From Paraburkholderia rhynchosiae (GTDB lineage Bacteria; Pseudomonadota; Gammaproteobacteria; Burkholderiales; Burkholderiaceae): a stretch of 64,000 bases of DNA. The notes beneath the pieces are model-generated. The model worked only from the letters and a program-made list of their open reading frames with translations. It was not told where the DNA came from and searched no databases. Numbering within the stretch: position 1 is the stretch's first letter; every line of letters begins with the position of its first letter. The position numbers were made by a program, and so were the translations under genes. The stretch spans positions 124,001-188,000 of the forward strand of contig NZ_PNXY01000002.1 of the NCBI RefSeq assembly GCF_002879865.1. Direction: 5' to 3'. Positions 9,457 through 18,851 of this stretch are shown one piece after another.

Positions 9457-10290
9457 ATGAATGATCTTTTGCGCTCGTTCGGGCGTGCGCTCGCAAGCGC
9501 GCTCCACCCGCGCATGCTCTGGCTGACCTTCATGCCGTTCTTCGCGGCAACGGTCGGATGGGGCGTGATCCTGTGGTTTTTCTGGCAGACGCTGATCGGC
9601 GCGACCCGCGCCTGGCTTCAAAGCTGGTCGTTTACCGCCACGCTTTACCATCTGTTCGATTCGCTCGGCTTTTCCGGACTGCATGCGGCTATCGCGCCGT
9701 TTCTCGTGATCGCGATGACGATCCCGTTGATCGTCGTCACCGTGTTGCTGTTGATCGCCACGCTGTCGATGCCGGCCGTCATCCGCTTTCTCTCAACGCG
9801 TCAGTTCCCGGGGCTCGAAATGCGCCGCGGCGGAACATGGTACGGTAGCCTTGGCCAGGCGCTATGGACGACGCTGGTATGTCTCGTGCTGCTGGTCGTC
9901 ACGCTTCCGCTGTGGCTCGTGCCGCCGTTCTTCGCACTGATTCCGCCGCTGCTGTGGGGCTGGCTGACGTATCGCGTGATGACTTACGACGCGCTCGCAC
10001 TCCATGCCACGCGTGATGAGCGGCGCGCGTTGGTGCGGCGTTTCCGGCTGCCACTGCTGCTGATCGGCGTCGCGAGTGGTTTGCTGGGTTCGCTGCCGAC
10101 GCTGCTGTGGGCGTCGTCGGTGTGGCTGGTCGTGCTGTTTCCGGTCATCACCGCGGTGACGATCTGGATCTACGCGTTCATTCTCGTGTTTTCGGCGCTC
10201 TGGTTCGGCTACTACTGCTTGCGGGCGCTGCAACGCATGCGCGCGGACGAGGCCGGCGGCGTGCGGCACGCGGCCCCAGTCCCTTATTGA
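9457..10290 (+). CDS. EI24/CysZ-like integral membrane protein
   Basis: 277 residues from ATG 9457 (MNDLLRSFGRALASALHPRML); the frame is open further upstream but the text there is not protein-like. The pattern is that of EI24-domain proteins: amphipathic N-terminus, long hydrophobic segments (LTFMPFFAATVGWGVILWFFW, PLIVVTVLLLIATLSMPAVI, LVCLVLLVVTLPLWLVPPFF), and a motif region LLWGWLTYRVMTYDALALHATRDER that resembles the family signature. CysZ of this fold is a sulfate transporter, but no sulfur genes are nearby, so the substrate is open. The next gene starts 29 bp downstream. Confidence 0.8.
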   Translation: MNDLLRSFGRALASALHPRMLWLTFMPFFAATVGWGVILWFFWQTLIGATRAWLQSWSFTATLYHLFDSLGFSGLHAAIAPFLVIAMTIPLIVVTVLLLIATLSMPAVIRFLSTRQFPGLEMRRGGTWYGSLGQALWTTLVCLVLLVVTLPLWLVPPFFALIPPLLWGWLTYRVMTYDALALHATRDERRALVRRFRLPLLLIGVASGLLGSLPTLLWASSVWLVVLFPVITAVTIWIYAFILVFSALWFGYYCLRALQRMRADEAGGVRHAAPVPY

Positions 10291-10319
10291 TCAACGAACG
10301 AGATAACAAAGAGGCGGCA

Positions 10320-11150
10320 ATGGCATTTGGCGTCATCATCATTGGCGATGAAATTCTGTCGGGCAGGCGCGTCGACAAGCATCTGCCAAAAGTCATCGAA
10401 CTGCTCGGCGCGCGCGGACTGTCGCTCGGCTGGGCGGAGTACATCGGCGACGATCCGCAACGCATCACGGCGACGCTGCGGCGCACGTTCGAGTCGGGCG
10501 ATATTGTGTTTTCGACGGGCGGCATCGGCGCGACGCCAGATGACCACACGCGTCAATGCGCGGCGGCCGCGCTCGGCGTGCCGCTGCAACTGCATCCGGA
10601 GGCACAGAAGCTGATTCAGGAGCGCATTCGCGACATGTATCCCGCGAATGCGGCGACGCCGCTCGATCTGAATTCGCCTGAGAACCTGCATCGTCTCAAT
10701 ATGGGCACGTACCCGCAGGGCGCGTCGATCATTCCCAACGGCTACAACAAGATTCCGGGCTTTTCGATCCGCGAGCATTACTTTGTGCCGGGCTTTCCGG
10801 TCATGGCCTGGCCGATGATCGAGTGGGTGCTCGACACGCATTACGCGCATTTGCACCACGCAATGCCCCATGCGGAAAAGTCGTTGCTAGTGTTTGAGTT
10901 GCCGGAATCGCGCCTCACACCGCTGATGGAAAAAATCGAACATGATTTCCCAGGCGTGCGCGTGTTCAGCCTGCCGAGTGTCGGCGACGCCGAGCGCGGC
11001 GGTGTCTATGCGCGGCACCACATCGACCTTGGCGTGAAGGGTGAGCCTGAGGCGGTGGCGGCGGCGTTCGTCAAGCTGCGCGAGGGTGTGCACCTGTTGG
11101 GCGGCGATATCGTCGAACACGACGCCGCTACGGTGAAACCTCGCGCCTGA
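10320..11150 (+). CDS. CinA-like molybdopterin-binding (MoCF) domain protein
   Basis: 276 residues from ATG 10320, preceded by an AGAGG ribosome-binding site. The N-terminus FGVIIIGDEILSGRRVDKHL and the glycine-rich FSTGGIGATPDDHT are the MoaB/MogA/CinA nucleotide-binding signatures. The protein stops after the MoCF domain and a short middle region; the C-terminal PncC (NMN deamidase) domain of full CinA (about 400 residues) is absent. That matches the stand-alone class annotated as competence/damage-inducible protein A. Its enzymatic role is uncertain, since ADP-ribose pyrophosphatase activity is known only for some full-length CinA proteins. Confidence 0.85.
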   Translation: MAFGVIIIGDEILSGRRVDKHLPKVIELLGARGLSLGWAEYIGDDPQRITATLRRTFESGDIVFSTGGIGATPDDHTRQCAAAALGVPLQLHPEAQKLIQERIRDMYPANAATPLDLNSPENLHRLNMGTYPQGASIIPNGYNKIPGFSIREHYFVPGFPVMAWPMIEWVLDTHYAHLHHAMPHAEKSLLVFELPESRLTPLMEKIEHDFPGVRVFSLPSVGDAERGGVYARHHIDLGVKGEPEAVAAAFVKLREGVHLLGGDIVEHDAATVKPRA

Positions 11151-11181
11151 TCCGCTCAATGACGGCGGGTTTGCTACCGAA

Positions 11182-11646
11182 TCACGCGCCGATCCACGGC
11201 AAGCCGCGAAAACACCAGCCCGATACCGTCTTGCGGTGCCCCTGGCCGTCCTTGTCGCCTTCAAAGCCTTCCAGCAGGTCGTAGGCCTTCGAGAAGCCGG
11301 CCTGCGCGGCGGCAATCGCGGCAAGTTTGGAGCGTGCGGCGCTGCGGCATAGAAACAGCACCGGCGTATCGGGCGACGCAACGTCGCTCAACTGATGAAG
11401 GAATTCCTGATTCGGCACCGCGCCCGGATAACGCGTCCATTCGACGTGCGCGTATTGTCCGTCGCCGATCACCGGCCGGCCCACCCAGTCAAGTTCCGCG
11501 CGCGTGCGCACGTCGACGAGACGCGCGCGTGGGTCCAGCTGGAGCAATTCGAACGCTTCGGCCGGCGAGACCGCGCCCGCGTACGGCAACTGATTTTCAG
11601 TGCGGCGTTTTTCCGCCTGCGAGTACAACTGTTCTAGCGTGCTCAT
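11182..11646 (-). CDS. Rhodanese-like sulfurtransferase, single domain
   Basis: 154 residues. The core has the rhodanese layout: LVDVRTRAELDWVGRP, then the active-site loop LFLCRSAARS with the catalytic cysteine that carries the persulfide, then AIAAAQAGFSKAYDLLEGFEGD. The YPGAVPNQEFL stretch and the GHRKTVSGWCFRGLPW tail are common in proteobacterial single-domain rhodaneses. The natural sulfur acceptor is unknown. It is convergent with the CinA-like gene (31-bp gap), and its start backs onto the glnA control region. Confidence 0.88.
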   Translation of the reverse strand: MSTLEQLYSQAEKRRTENQLPYAGAVSPAEAFELLQLDPRARLVDVRTRAELDWVGRPVIGDGQYAHVEWTRYPGAVPNQEFLHQLSDVASPDTPVLFLCRSAARSKLAAIAAAQAGFSKAYDLLEGFEGDKDGQGHRKTVSGWCFRGLPWIGA

Positions 11647-11773
11647 GAGCTGGTCTCCTTGACGAAATAACCATTTTAGCTCGCCGCCTCATGCTCGGAC
11701 GCTCCTCGGAGGCGCAAAACGAAGGGGACGCTCCCGCTGCGGCGTGCATAAACTTGGTGCATATCTGGCGACT

Positions 11774-11831
11774 TGCACCAAATTGGACGACGATGGAAGT
11801 CCGATTTGTCTATATGCCCATAATTGGTGCT
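11774..11831 (+). promoter_or_regulatory. Two NtrC-type enhancer sites upstream of glnA
   Basis: TGCACCAAATTGGACGA (11774-11790) and TGCCCATAATTGGTGCT (11815-11831) each match the 17-bp NtrC dyad TGCACC-N5-GGTGCA with two to three mismatches. Their centres are 41 bp apart, about four helical turns. An additional half-site TTGGTGCA lies at about 11754-11761. The nearer site is centred about 106 bp upstream of the sigma-54 promoter at 11929, normal spacing for an NtrC enhancer. Confidence 0.8.
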
Positions 11832-11928
11832 TGAGCGGCCTTGAGGATTTGGGGGCTGCATGCAGGTCGGTGCGTGGATTCCCTGCTAACGCGCGCGCCC
11901 GGGCATTTGCGCCTCGTTGGCGCATATA

Positions 11929-11944
11929 TGGCACAGAAGCTGCT
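11929..11944 (+). promoter_or_regulatory. Sigma-54 promoter of glnA
   Basis: TGGCACAGAAGCTGCT fits the -24/-12 consensus TGGCAC-N5-TTGCW with one mismatch, and the GG and GC are exactly 10 nt apart. It would give an untranslated leader of about 125 nt before glnA. With the upstream NtrC-like sites it predicts nitrogen-limitation induction. Confidence 0.85.
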
Positions 11945-12080
11945 TTACTGGGGCCGATCAATCTGCCACGGCTGTTTTTCATATGCACTCTTTCATCATT
12001 GAGGGGTGGACGTGCCGGGGCGGGTCAGCTAGATTGGGCGGCGGCTGAATCCGCCGAATTCGTTAATCAGGAGATAGGTT

Positions 12081-13496
12081 ATGAGTAAATCCGTGGCCGA
12101 CGTCGTTCAACTCGTCAAAGACGAAGACGTCAAGTTTGTCGACTTTCGTTTCACCGACACGCGCGGCAAAGAGCAACACGTTTCGGTGCCGGTGTCGGCA
12201 TTCGATGAAGACAAGTTCGAAAGCGGCCATGCGTTTGACGGTTCGTCGATTGCCGGTTGGAAGGGCATCGAAGCATCGGACATGTTGCTGGTCCCGGACG
12301 CGAACACGGCCTTCATCGACCCGTTCTACGAAGAATCCACTCTGGTGCTGACCTGCGACGTCGTCGAACCGGCGGACGGCAAGGGCTATGAGCGCGACCC
12401 GCGTTCGCTGGCAAAGCGCGCTGAAGCCTATCTGAAGAGCACGGGCCTCGGTGACACCGCATTCTTCGGTCCGGAACCGGAATTCTTCATTTTCGACTCG
12501 GTCCAGTGGAACACGGATCAGTCGGGCTGCTTCATCAAGATCGGTTCCGAAGAAGCACCGTGGTCGTCGTCGAAGGAATTCGAAGGCGGCAACACCGGCC
12601 ACCGTCCGGGCACGAAGGGCGGCTATTTCCCGGTCGCTCCGGTCGACACGTTCCAGGACATCCGCTCGGAAATGTGTCTGCTGCTCGAACAGATCGGCAT
12701 TCCGGTCGAAGTGCATCACCACGAAGTCGCGGGCCAGGGCCAGAACGAAATCGGCACCAAGTTCTCGACGCTGGTGCAACGCGCCGACTGGCTGCAGCAA
12801 ATGAAGTACATCATCCACAACGTCGCGCACACATACGGCAAGACGGCAACGTTCATGCCGAAGCCGGTGGTCGGCGATAACGGTTCGGGCATGCACGTTC
12901 ACCAGTCCATCTGGAAAGACGGCACGAACCTGTTCGCGGGCAACGGCTATGCAGGTCTGTCGGAATTCGCGCTGTTCTACATCGGCGGCATCATCAAGCA
13001 TGCTCGCGCGCTGAACGCGATCACGAACCCGTCGACGAACTCGTACAAACGCCTCGTGCCGCACTTCGAAGCACCGGTCAAGCTGGCTTACTCGGCTCGC
13101 AACCGTTCGGCGTCGATCCGTATTCCGCACGTATCGAATCCTAAGGGCCGCCGTATCGAAACGCGCTTCCCGGATCCGATGGCGAATCCGTACCTGTGCT
13201 TCTCCGCGCTGATGATGGCGGGTCTGGACGGCGTGCAGAACAAGATTCACCCGGGCGAAGCCGCTGACAAGAACCTGTACGACCTGCCGCCGGAAGAGGA
13301 TGCAAAGATCCCGACCGTGTGCGCCGGCCTGGACCAGGCTCTCGACGCGCTGGACGCGGACCGCGAGTTCCTGACGCGCGGCGGCGTGTTCACGGATTCG
13401 ATGCTCGACGCGTACATCGAACTGAAGACGGGCGAACTGCAACGCTATCGTCAGTCGGTGCACCCGATCGAATTCGAAATGTACTACTCGCTGTAA
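12081..13496 (+). CDS. glnA: Type I glutamine synthetase
   Basis: 471 residues, the usual length for GSI. It condenses glutamate and ammonia with ATP to glutamine as a cytosolic dodecamer. Visible signatures are [28 protein letters not shown] (metal-binding glutamates), the ATP-binding [16 protein letters not shown], and the NLYDLPPEE loop whose Tyr400 is the conserved adenylylation site, placing it in the covalently regulated GSI-beta class. ATG 12081 has AGGAG at the right distance. A sigma-54 promoter and NtrC-like sites lie upstream, and ntrB-ntrC follow after a terminator. Confidence 0.98.
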   Translation: MSKSVADVVQLVKDEDVKFVDFRFTDTRGKEQHVSVPVSAFDEDKFESGHAFDGSSIAGWKGIEASDMLLVPDANTAFIDPFYEESTLVLTCDVVEPADGKGYERDPRSLAKRAEAYLKSTGLGDTAFFGPEPEFFIFDSVQWNTDQSGCFIKIGSEEAPWSSSKEFEGGNTGHRPGTKGGYFPVAPVDTFQDIRSEMCLLLEQIGIPVEVHHHEVAGQGQNEIGTKFSTLVQRADWLQQMKYIIHNVAHTYGKTATFMPKPVVGDNGSGMHVHQSIWKDGTNLFAGNGYAGLSEFALFYIGGIIKHARALNAITNPSTNSYKRLVPHFEAPVKLAYSARNRSASIRIPHVSNPKGRRIETRFPDPMANPYLCFSALMMAGLDGVQNKIHPGEAADKNLYDLPPEEDAKIPTVCAGLDQALDALDADREFLTRGGVFTDSMLDAYIELKTGELQRYRQSVHPIEFEMYYSL

Positions 13497-13560
13497 GCGG
13501 CAATGGCGCTTCGCCCTTCAAACGGCGAAGCGTTTTGCCCGACGCTCGCGATCGGTCACG

Positions 13561-13587
13561 AAGGGACGGCGGCGCCGTCCCTTTTTC
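13561..13587 (+). terminator. Intrinsic terminator after glnA
   Basis: AAGGGACGGC (13561-13570) pairs perfectly with GCCGTCCCTT (13574-13583) around a 3-nt loop and is followed by a T run. It should end most glnA transcripts and lower read-through into ntrB. Confidence 0.85.
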
Positions 13588-13720
13588 GTTAGCCCGCGCA
13601 AAGGTTCGCGGCACGCGCACAGAAACCAGGCGTCATGCATCAGGCAGTACCGCAGCAGTAGAGCAATACACATAGCAGTACCCCCGATTCATCACCATCT
13701 CCTATCGGCCAGACTGCAAG

Positions 13721-14863
13721 ATGGTTCTAAAAAATCTGATCAAGGCGAGGAAAGGGCACGAGCAGACGCTGTCGGATGACGCGCAACTCGTCGCTTCCGG
13801 TCTGTTGCCAGGCTTCGAGGCATTGCCGACGGTCGTGCTGATACTCGAAAAGCGCACGCTGCGCGTCGCGTTTGCGAATCCGTCGGCGGAGTCGATGCTC
13901 GAACTCTCGCGCAAGCAACTGACGCAGATGGCGTGGCCGGAGATCTTCTCGAATGCGGACGAACTGGTCGCGACCATTACCGCGATCGCCGCGCACCGTT
14001 TTCACGCGACACATCTCGACGCCGTGCTCGAGCGGCCCGCTCACGAGCCGCTGCATGTGCATGCGATCGTCGGTTTTCTGGAAAGCGCGCAAGACTACGT
14101 GCTGCTCGAACTGTTCGAGAACGAGCGGCATTTGCGCACCGACCGCGAGGAGCGCATCAACGACCTCACGGCGGTCAACAAACAACTGATCCGCAATCTC
14201 GCGCACGAAATCAAGAATCCGCTCGGCGGCATTCGCGGCGCGGCGCAGTTGCTCGAGTTCGAACTGGGCGAGCGTCAGCGCGACGAATTGCGCGAGTACA
14301 CGCAGGTCATCATCAAGGAATCGGACCGCCTCCAAACGCTGGTGGACCGGTTGCTCGAGCCGCATCGCCATCCGCATATTGTCGGCGACGTGAATATTCA
14401 CGAAGTGTGCGAGCGCGTGCGCCAGGTGATTCTCGCGGAGTTTCCGCGCGGCCTCACGATCGAGCGCGATTACGACGTGAGCGTGCCGGATCTGCGCGGC
14501 GACAAGGAGCAGTTGATCCAGGCGCTCCTGAACATTGTGCGTAACGCGGCTGAAGCATTGCGCGAACGCATTTCGCAAGGCGACGCGCGCATCGAATTGC
14601 GCACGCGCATTGCACGCAAGATCACAGTGTCGAAACGTTTATGTAAGCTGGCACTGGACTTGCATATCATCGACAACGGCCCCGGCATTCCCGAGGAAAT
14701 CCGTGACCGCATCTTCTATCCGCTCGTATCCGGGCGCGAGGATGGCAGCGGTCTCGGTCTGACGCTCGCCCAGACCTTCGTGCAACAACACGATGGTCTG
14801 ATCGAAGTGGAAAGCCGGCCCGGCCACACCGAGTTTCAGATTCTGCTGCCGCTCGACTGCTAA
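13721..14863 (+). CDS. ntrB: Nitrogen regulation sensor histidine kinase NtrB
   Basis: 380 residues, cytoplasmic, no membrane segments. The N-terminal PAS domain is at about residues 25-120 (LPTVVLILEKRTLRVAFANPSAE). The dimerisation/phosphotransfer helix contains NLAHEIKNPLGG with phospho-acceptor His162. The ATPase domain shows the N box (ALLNIVRNAAEAL), G1 (IDNGPGIP) and G2 (GREDGSGLGLTLAQ). In the family NtrB is controlled by PII and phosphorylates or dephosphorylates NtrC. ntrC starts 48 bp downstream on the same strand. The glnA-ntrB-ntrC order matches the classic enteric operon. Confidence 0.95.
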   Translation: MVLKNLIKARKGHEQTLSDDAQLVASGLLPGFEALPTVVLILEKRTLRVAFANPSAESMLELSRKQLTQMAWPEIFSNADELVATITAIAAHRFHATHLDAVLERPAHEPLHVHAIVGFLESAQDYVLLELFENERHLRTDREERINDLTAVNKQLIRNLAHEIKNPLGGIRGAAQLLEFELGERQRDELREYTQVIIKESDRLQTLVDRLLEPHRHPHIVGDVNIHEVCERVRQVILAEFPRGLTIERDYDVSVPDLRGDKEQLIQALLNIVRNAAEALRERISQGDARIELRTRIARKITVSKRLCKLALDLHIIDNGPGIPEEIRDRIFYPLVSGREDGSGLGLTLAQTFVQQHDGLIEVESRPGHTEFQILLPLDC

Positions 14864-14911
14864 CACCGCATCTGCACACTGCAGGCATCTCAAGACTTCT
14901 GACAGACCTAT

Positions 14912-16429
14912 ATGAAGCCGATCTGGATAGTAGACGACGATCAATCGATTCGCTGGGTGCTCGAGAAAGCACTGGCTCGCGAAAACTTCGCGACCCGCAG
15001 CTTCGCCAATGTGCGCGAGGCGTCGGCGGCGCTCGATCACGACAGCCCGCAGGTGCTGGTGTCCGACATCAGGATGCCAGGAGGTTCCGGCCTCGAATTG
15101 CTGCAAACCGTGCGCGACAAGGTACCGGGCTTGCCCGTCATCATCATGACGGCGTTTTCCGATCTGGACAGCGCGGTTGCCGCATTCCAGGGCGGCGCGT
15201 TCGAATATCTCGCGAAGCCGTTCGACGTAGACAAGGCCGTCGAACTGATCCGTCGCGCGGTGGACGAAAGCATGCGCGGCGAGCAGACCTGGGACGACCG
15301 CATTGCCGATGCACCGGAAATGCTCGGCCAGGCGCCGGCCATGCAGGACATGTTTCGCGCGATCGGGCGTTTGTCCCATTCCGCGGCAACCGTGCTCATT
15401 ACCGGCGAATCGGGCACCGGAAAGGAACTCGTCGCGCGCGCGTTGCACCGACATAGCCCACGCGCGAACGGTCCCTTCATTGCGCTGAACACCGCCGCGA
15501 TCCCGAAGGATCTATTGGAATCCGAACTATTCGGCCACGAGCGCGGCGCGTTCACCGGCGCGCAGGCCATGCGCCAGGGCCGCTTCGAACAGGCCGAGAA
15601 CGGCACGCTCTTTCTCGACGAAATCGGCGATATGCCGTTCGATTTGCAGACGCGTCTGTTGCGTGTGCTGTCGGACGGGCAGTTCTATCGTGTCGGCGGG
15701 CACAATCCGTTGCGCGCCAATGTGCGCGTGATCGCGGCGACGCACCAGAATCTCGAATCGCGCGTACGTCAAGGTTTGTTCCGCGAGGACTTGTATCACC
15801 GGCTCAACGTGATCCGCCTGCGCTTGCCGGCATTGCGCGAACGTAGCGAGGATATTCCGCTGCTCACGCGGCACTTTCTGCAAAAGAGCGCGCGCGATCT
15901 CGGCGTCGAATCCAAGCGCGTGTCGGAAGAAGCGCTCGCTTATCTCGCGTCGCTGCCGTTTCCGGGCAACGTGCGGCAGTTGGAGAATCTCGCCAACTGG
16001 CTCACGGTGATGGCGCCCGCGCAGACCATCGAGATCAAGGACTTGCCACCGGACCTCGGTCCCGCGCAAGCCGGCGCGACGGATCTCGCCGGCGGTGGCG
16101 GCATTGCTGTCGGCACGACGGACGCAAGCCTTGCGGGCACCGCGCCGCTCAACGGCGCGAATCTGGCGGCGCATCCGGCCGCGGCGGGCGGCGTGCCGGT
16201 TGCCGCGCCCGTCAGTGCATGGGAAGGCGGCTTGCGCACGGAAGTCGCGCGCCTGTTGCGCGAGAACTCTGCCGATGTCATGGACGAACTCGCGCGCCGT
16301 TTCGAAGCCGCGGTGATTCGCGAGGCGCTCGACTTCACACGCGGACGCAAGGTCGAAGCGGCGGAGCGTCTCGGCATCGGGCGCAATACGATTACTCGCA
16401 AGATTCAGGAACTCAATCTCGAGCCGTGA
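14912..16429 (+). CDS. ntrC: Nitrogen regulation response regulator NtrC (sigma-54 activator)
   Basis: 505 residues. The receiver domain is at 1-120 (IVDDDQSIRWVLEKAL; phospho-acceptor Asp52 in VSDIRMPG). The AAA+ sigma-54 activation domain has Walker A GESGTGKE, the GAFTGA loop that touches sigma-54, and the FPGNVRQLENL sensor region. The C-terminal Fis-type helix-turn-helix is AAERLGIGRNTITRKIQEL. The linker between AAA+ and DNA-binding domains (about residues 385-440) is long and Gly/Ala-rich, making the protein some 35 residues longer than enteric NtrC. The obvious local target is the enhancer pair at 11774-11831. Confidence 0.96.
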   Translation: MKPIWIVDDDQSIRWVLEKALARENFATRSFANVREASAALDHDSPQVLVSDIRMPGGSGLELLQTVRDKVPGLPVIIMTAFSDLDSAVAAFQGGAFEYLAKPFDVDKAVELIRRAVDESMRGEQTWDDRIADAPEMLGQAPAMQDMFRAIGRLSHSAATVLITGESGTGKELVARALHRHSPRANGPFIALNTAAIPKDLLESELFGHERGAFTGAQAMRQGRFEQAENGTLFLDEIGDMPFDLQTRLLRVLSDGQFYRVGGHNPLRANVRVIAATHQNLESRVRQGLFREDLYHRLNVIRLRLPALRERSEDIPLLTRHFLQKSARDLGVESKRVSEEALAYLASLPFPGNVRQLENLANWLTVMAPAQTIEIKDLPPDLGPAQAGATDLAGGGGIAVGTTDASLAGTAPLNGANLAAHPAAAGGVPVAAPVSAWEGGLRTEVARLLRENSADVMDELARRFEAAVIREALDFTRGRKVEAAERLGIGRNTITRKIQELNLEP

Positions 16430-16598
16430 CGCCCGCTGTTGGTCCCGGTTAGCCGCTCCTTGTCTCTGACTCGGCGCGCGCGGCAGGTCGGGGCGGCGCG
16501 CTAGCCGCCGCCCTGGTTAATCGCTCGTTATTGTTCGTCGCACGAGGCGTGCGCCGCCGCAAGGCATAATCAACGCTGTTCTCATTCGACAGCCGACG

Positions 16599-18770
16599 AT
16601 GCCTTCTGCTTCTCCTACTACTCCCGCTTCTTTTTCCTGGCCGCTTTCCCCAGATCCTTTCCTGTCGCTCGAAGCGCTCGACGACCCTGACGCGCTCGCG
16701 TGGGTCGAAAAGCAGAACGCCCGCACGTGCGCCGCGTGGGGCAGCAGCGCGCAGTTCGAAACGCTCAGGCAACGGCTCGCTGATGCCTATTTGCCGCGCG
16801 AACGTCCGGTCATTCCCGATCGTTGGAAAGATTGGGCGTATGACCTATGGCAGGACGAGCGCAATCCCAAAGGCATCTGGCGGCGCACGACCTGGGCGGC
16901 GTGGCGCGGCGGCAAACCCGAGTGGCAGAACCTGCTCGACTTCGACGCGCTCGGCGCAGCCGAAGGAACGCCGTGGGTGTGCGGCGACCTCGACATTCTT
17001 TATCCAGATGGCGATCGCGCTTTGATTACGATGTCGCCGGGCGGATCGGATGCGGTGGTGGTGCGCGAGTTCGACATCGACGCGCTACGTTTTGTCGACG
17101 ATGGCTTTGCGATTCCGAAGGCCGGCAAGCATACGGCGTCGTGGATAGACCGCAATACGCTTTACGTCGGTTGGGACAATGGGCGCAAGAGCCTGACGCG
17201 CTCCGGCTATCCGCGCGAGGTGCGGCGCTGGACGCGCGGCACTGCGCTCGCCGATGCGCCCGTGGTGTTCAAGGGCGCGTTCAGCGACATCGGCGTGGAA
17301 GGGCATTACGATCCCGTGGAGAAGCGGCACGCGGTGGTGAGCAGCGTCGATTTCTTCGATTCGCACACGTATTACCTCGACGGCGCAGATGGTGCAGATG
17401 GCTCCCATGCCGCTGCGGATGCCTGGCATCGTTACGACGTACCGGCGCATGTCGCGGTGGGCGGATGGCAGGGCTGGCTGTTGCTCGAACCGCGCCTCGA
17501 CTGGCACTGCAACGGCGTCGTGTATCCGGGCGGCGCGTTGCTGGCGATTCGCGAAACGGCATTCCTGCGCGGCGAGCGCGACGTGACGCCGTTGTTCACG
17601 CCGACTTCACGAACCTCGGCATGCGAATGGACGCATACGCGCAACCAGCTCATCGTCTCGTATCTCGAAGACGTGCAGAACAAGACTGTGCTGTTCACGC
17701 CGTCGCAAGCCGCCGATCAGACGTGGCATTGGCAACAGCGCCTCTTTCCTTCGCACGGCGACGCGCAAGCCGAGGTCTCGCCGGTCGAGCCGACGCTGAA
17801 CGACGAAGTGTTCGTCGATACCGATGACTATCTGCAACCGCCGGCTTACTGGTTAGCGGATCTTGCTCGCGACGATCTGCGCGAGTGGGAATTGCTCGAT
17901 CGCTGGCCGACGCAGTTCGACGCGACGCGCTTTGCGGTGACGCGCGGGCATGCGGCTTCCGCGGACGGCACGCGTGTGCCGTACACGGTGATAGGTGCGC
18001 GCACCTCGCAAGACGCGGAGCGCGCGGGCCACGCCGATCATGCGGAACAGCCAGCAACCGGAAAACTCGCGCGGCCATGCCTGTTGACCGGCTACGGCGG
18101 CTTCGCGATTCCATTGCTGCCGAGCTATCTGACCGGGCAGGGCATCGGTTGGCTCGAGCGCGGCGGCGTGTACGTGGTCGCGCATATTCGCGGCGGTGGC
18201 GAGTTCGGCACGCGCTGGCATACGGCAGCGCAAGGCGAGGAGCGGCAGCGTGCGTTCGACGATTTCATCGCGGTGGCCGAAGCGCTCATCCAAAGCGGCG
18301 TGACGAGCGAGGCGCAACTCGGCATTCAAGGCGGCAGCAACGGCGGGCTGCTGGTGGCGGCGTGCATGGTGCAGCGCCCGGAGTTGTTCGGTGCAGTGGT
18401 GTGCGAAGTGCCGCTGCTCGATATGAGCCGCTTCCACTTGCTGCATGCAGGCGCGTCATGGATCGACGAATACGGCGATCCCGACGATCCCGACGACGCT
18501 CGCGTGCTCGCCGTTTATTCGCCGTATCACCGCGTGTCGGCGGGCGTAAAGTATCCGCCGGTACTTTTCACGACGTCGACTGCGGACGATCGCGTGCATC
18601 CCGGCCACGCTCGCAAGATGGCCGCGCGCATGCAGGCGCTCGGCGCGGACAGCGTGTGGTATCGCGAGAATACGGAAGGCGGCCACGGCGGCTCCGACGA
18701 ACTGGAGCAGGCCGAGCACGATGCGATGGTGTTCGAGTTTCTGTGGGGTACGTTGAGCCCTTCGGATTGA
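16599..18770 (+). CDS. Prolyl oligopeptidase family (S9) serine peptidase
   Basis: 723 residues. The N-terminal half (about 1-430) is a seven-bladed propeller region typical of S9A enzymes; the C-terminal alpha/beta hydrolase domain carries the triad. The nucleophile Ser580 lies in GGSNGG, an Asp candidate is in the TADDRVHPGHARKM loop, and His696 is in EGGHGG. No signal peptide is seen, so it is probably cytosolic and cleaves short peptides, possibly after proline. CATAAT at about 16564 is a plausible -10. It is an independent unit after ntrC. Confidence 0.9.
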   Translation: MPSASPTTPASFSWPLSPDPFLSLEALDDPDALAWVEKQNARTCAAWGSSAQFETLRQRLADAYLPRERPVIPDRWKDWAYDLWQDERNPKGIWRRTTWAAWRGGKPEWQNLLDFDALGAAEGTPWVCGDLDILYPDGDRALITMSPGGSDAVVVREFDIDALRFVDDGFAIPKAGKHTASWIDRNTLYVGWDNGRKSLTRSGYPREVRRWTRGTALADAPVVFKGAFSDIGVEGHYDPVEKRHAVVSSVDFFDSHTYYLDGADGADGSHAAADAWHRYDVPAHVAVGGWQGWLLLEPRLDWHCNGVVYPGGALLAIRETAFLRGERDVTPLFTPTSRTSACEWTHTRNQLIVSYLEDVQNKTVLFTPSQAADQTWHWQQRLFPSHGDAQAEVSPVEPTLNDEVFVDTDDYLQPPAYWLADLARDDLREWELLDRWPTQFDATRFAVTRGHAASADGTRVPYTVIGARTSQDAERAGHADHAEQPATGKLARPCLLTGYGGFAIPLLPSYLTGQGIGWLERGGVYVVAHIRGGGEFGTRWHTAAQGEERQRAFDDFIAVAEALIQSGVTSEAQLGIQGGSNGGLLVAACMVQRPELFGAVVCEVPLLDMSRFHLLHAGASWIDEYGDPDDPDDARVLAVYSPYHRVSAGVKYPPVLFTTSTADDRVHPGHARKMAARMQALGADSVWYRENTEGGHGGSDELEQAEHDAMVFEFLWGTLSPSD

Positions 18771-18851
18771 GGCTTCGCAAGAGCGCCGGCCAGACCGCTT
18801 ATTTGGTCTTGCCGGGTCTTGCCCGCACCTTCCAGGTCTGCTCGAGTCCCG

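Noticed and set aside
12063..13463. A 466-codon frame antisense to glnA
   Set aside because: Shadow of the glutamine synthetase gene; no protein-like features.
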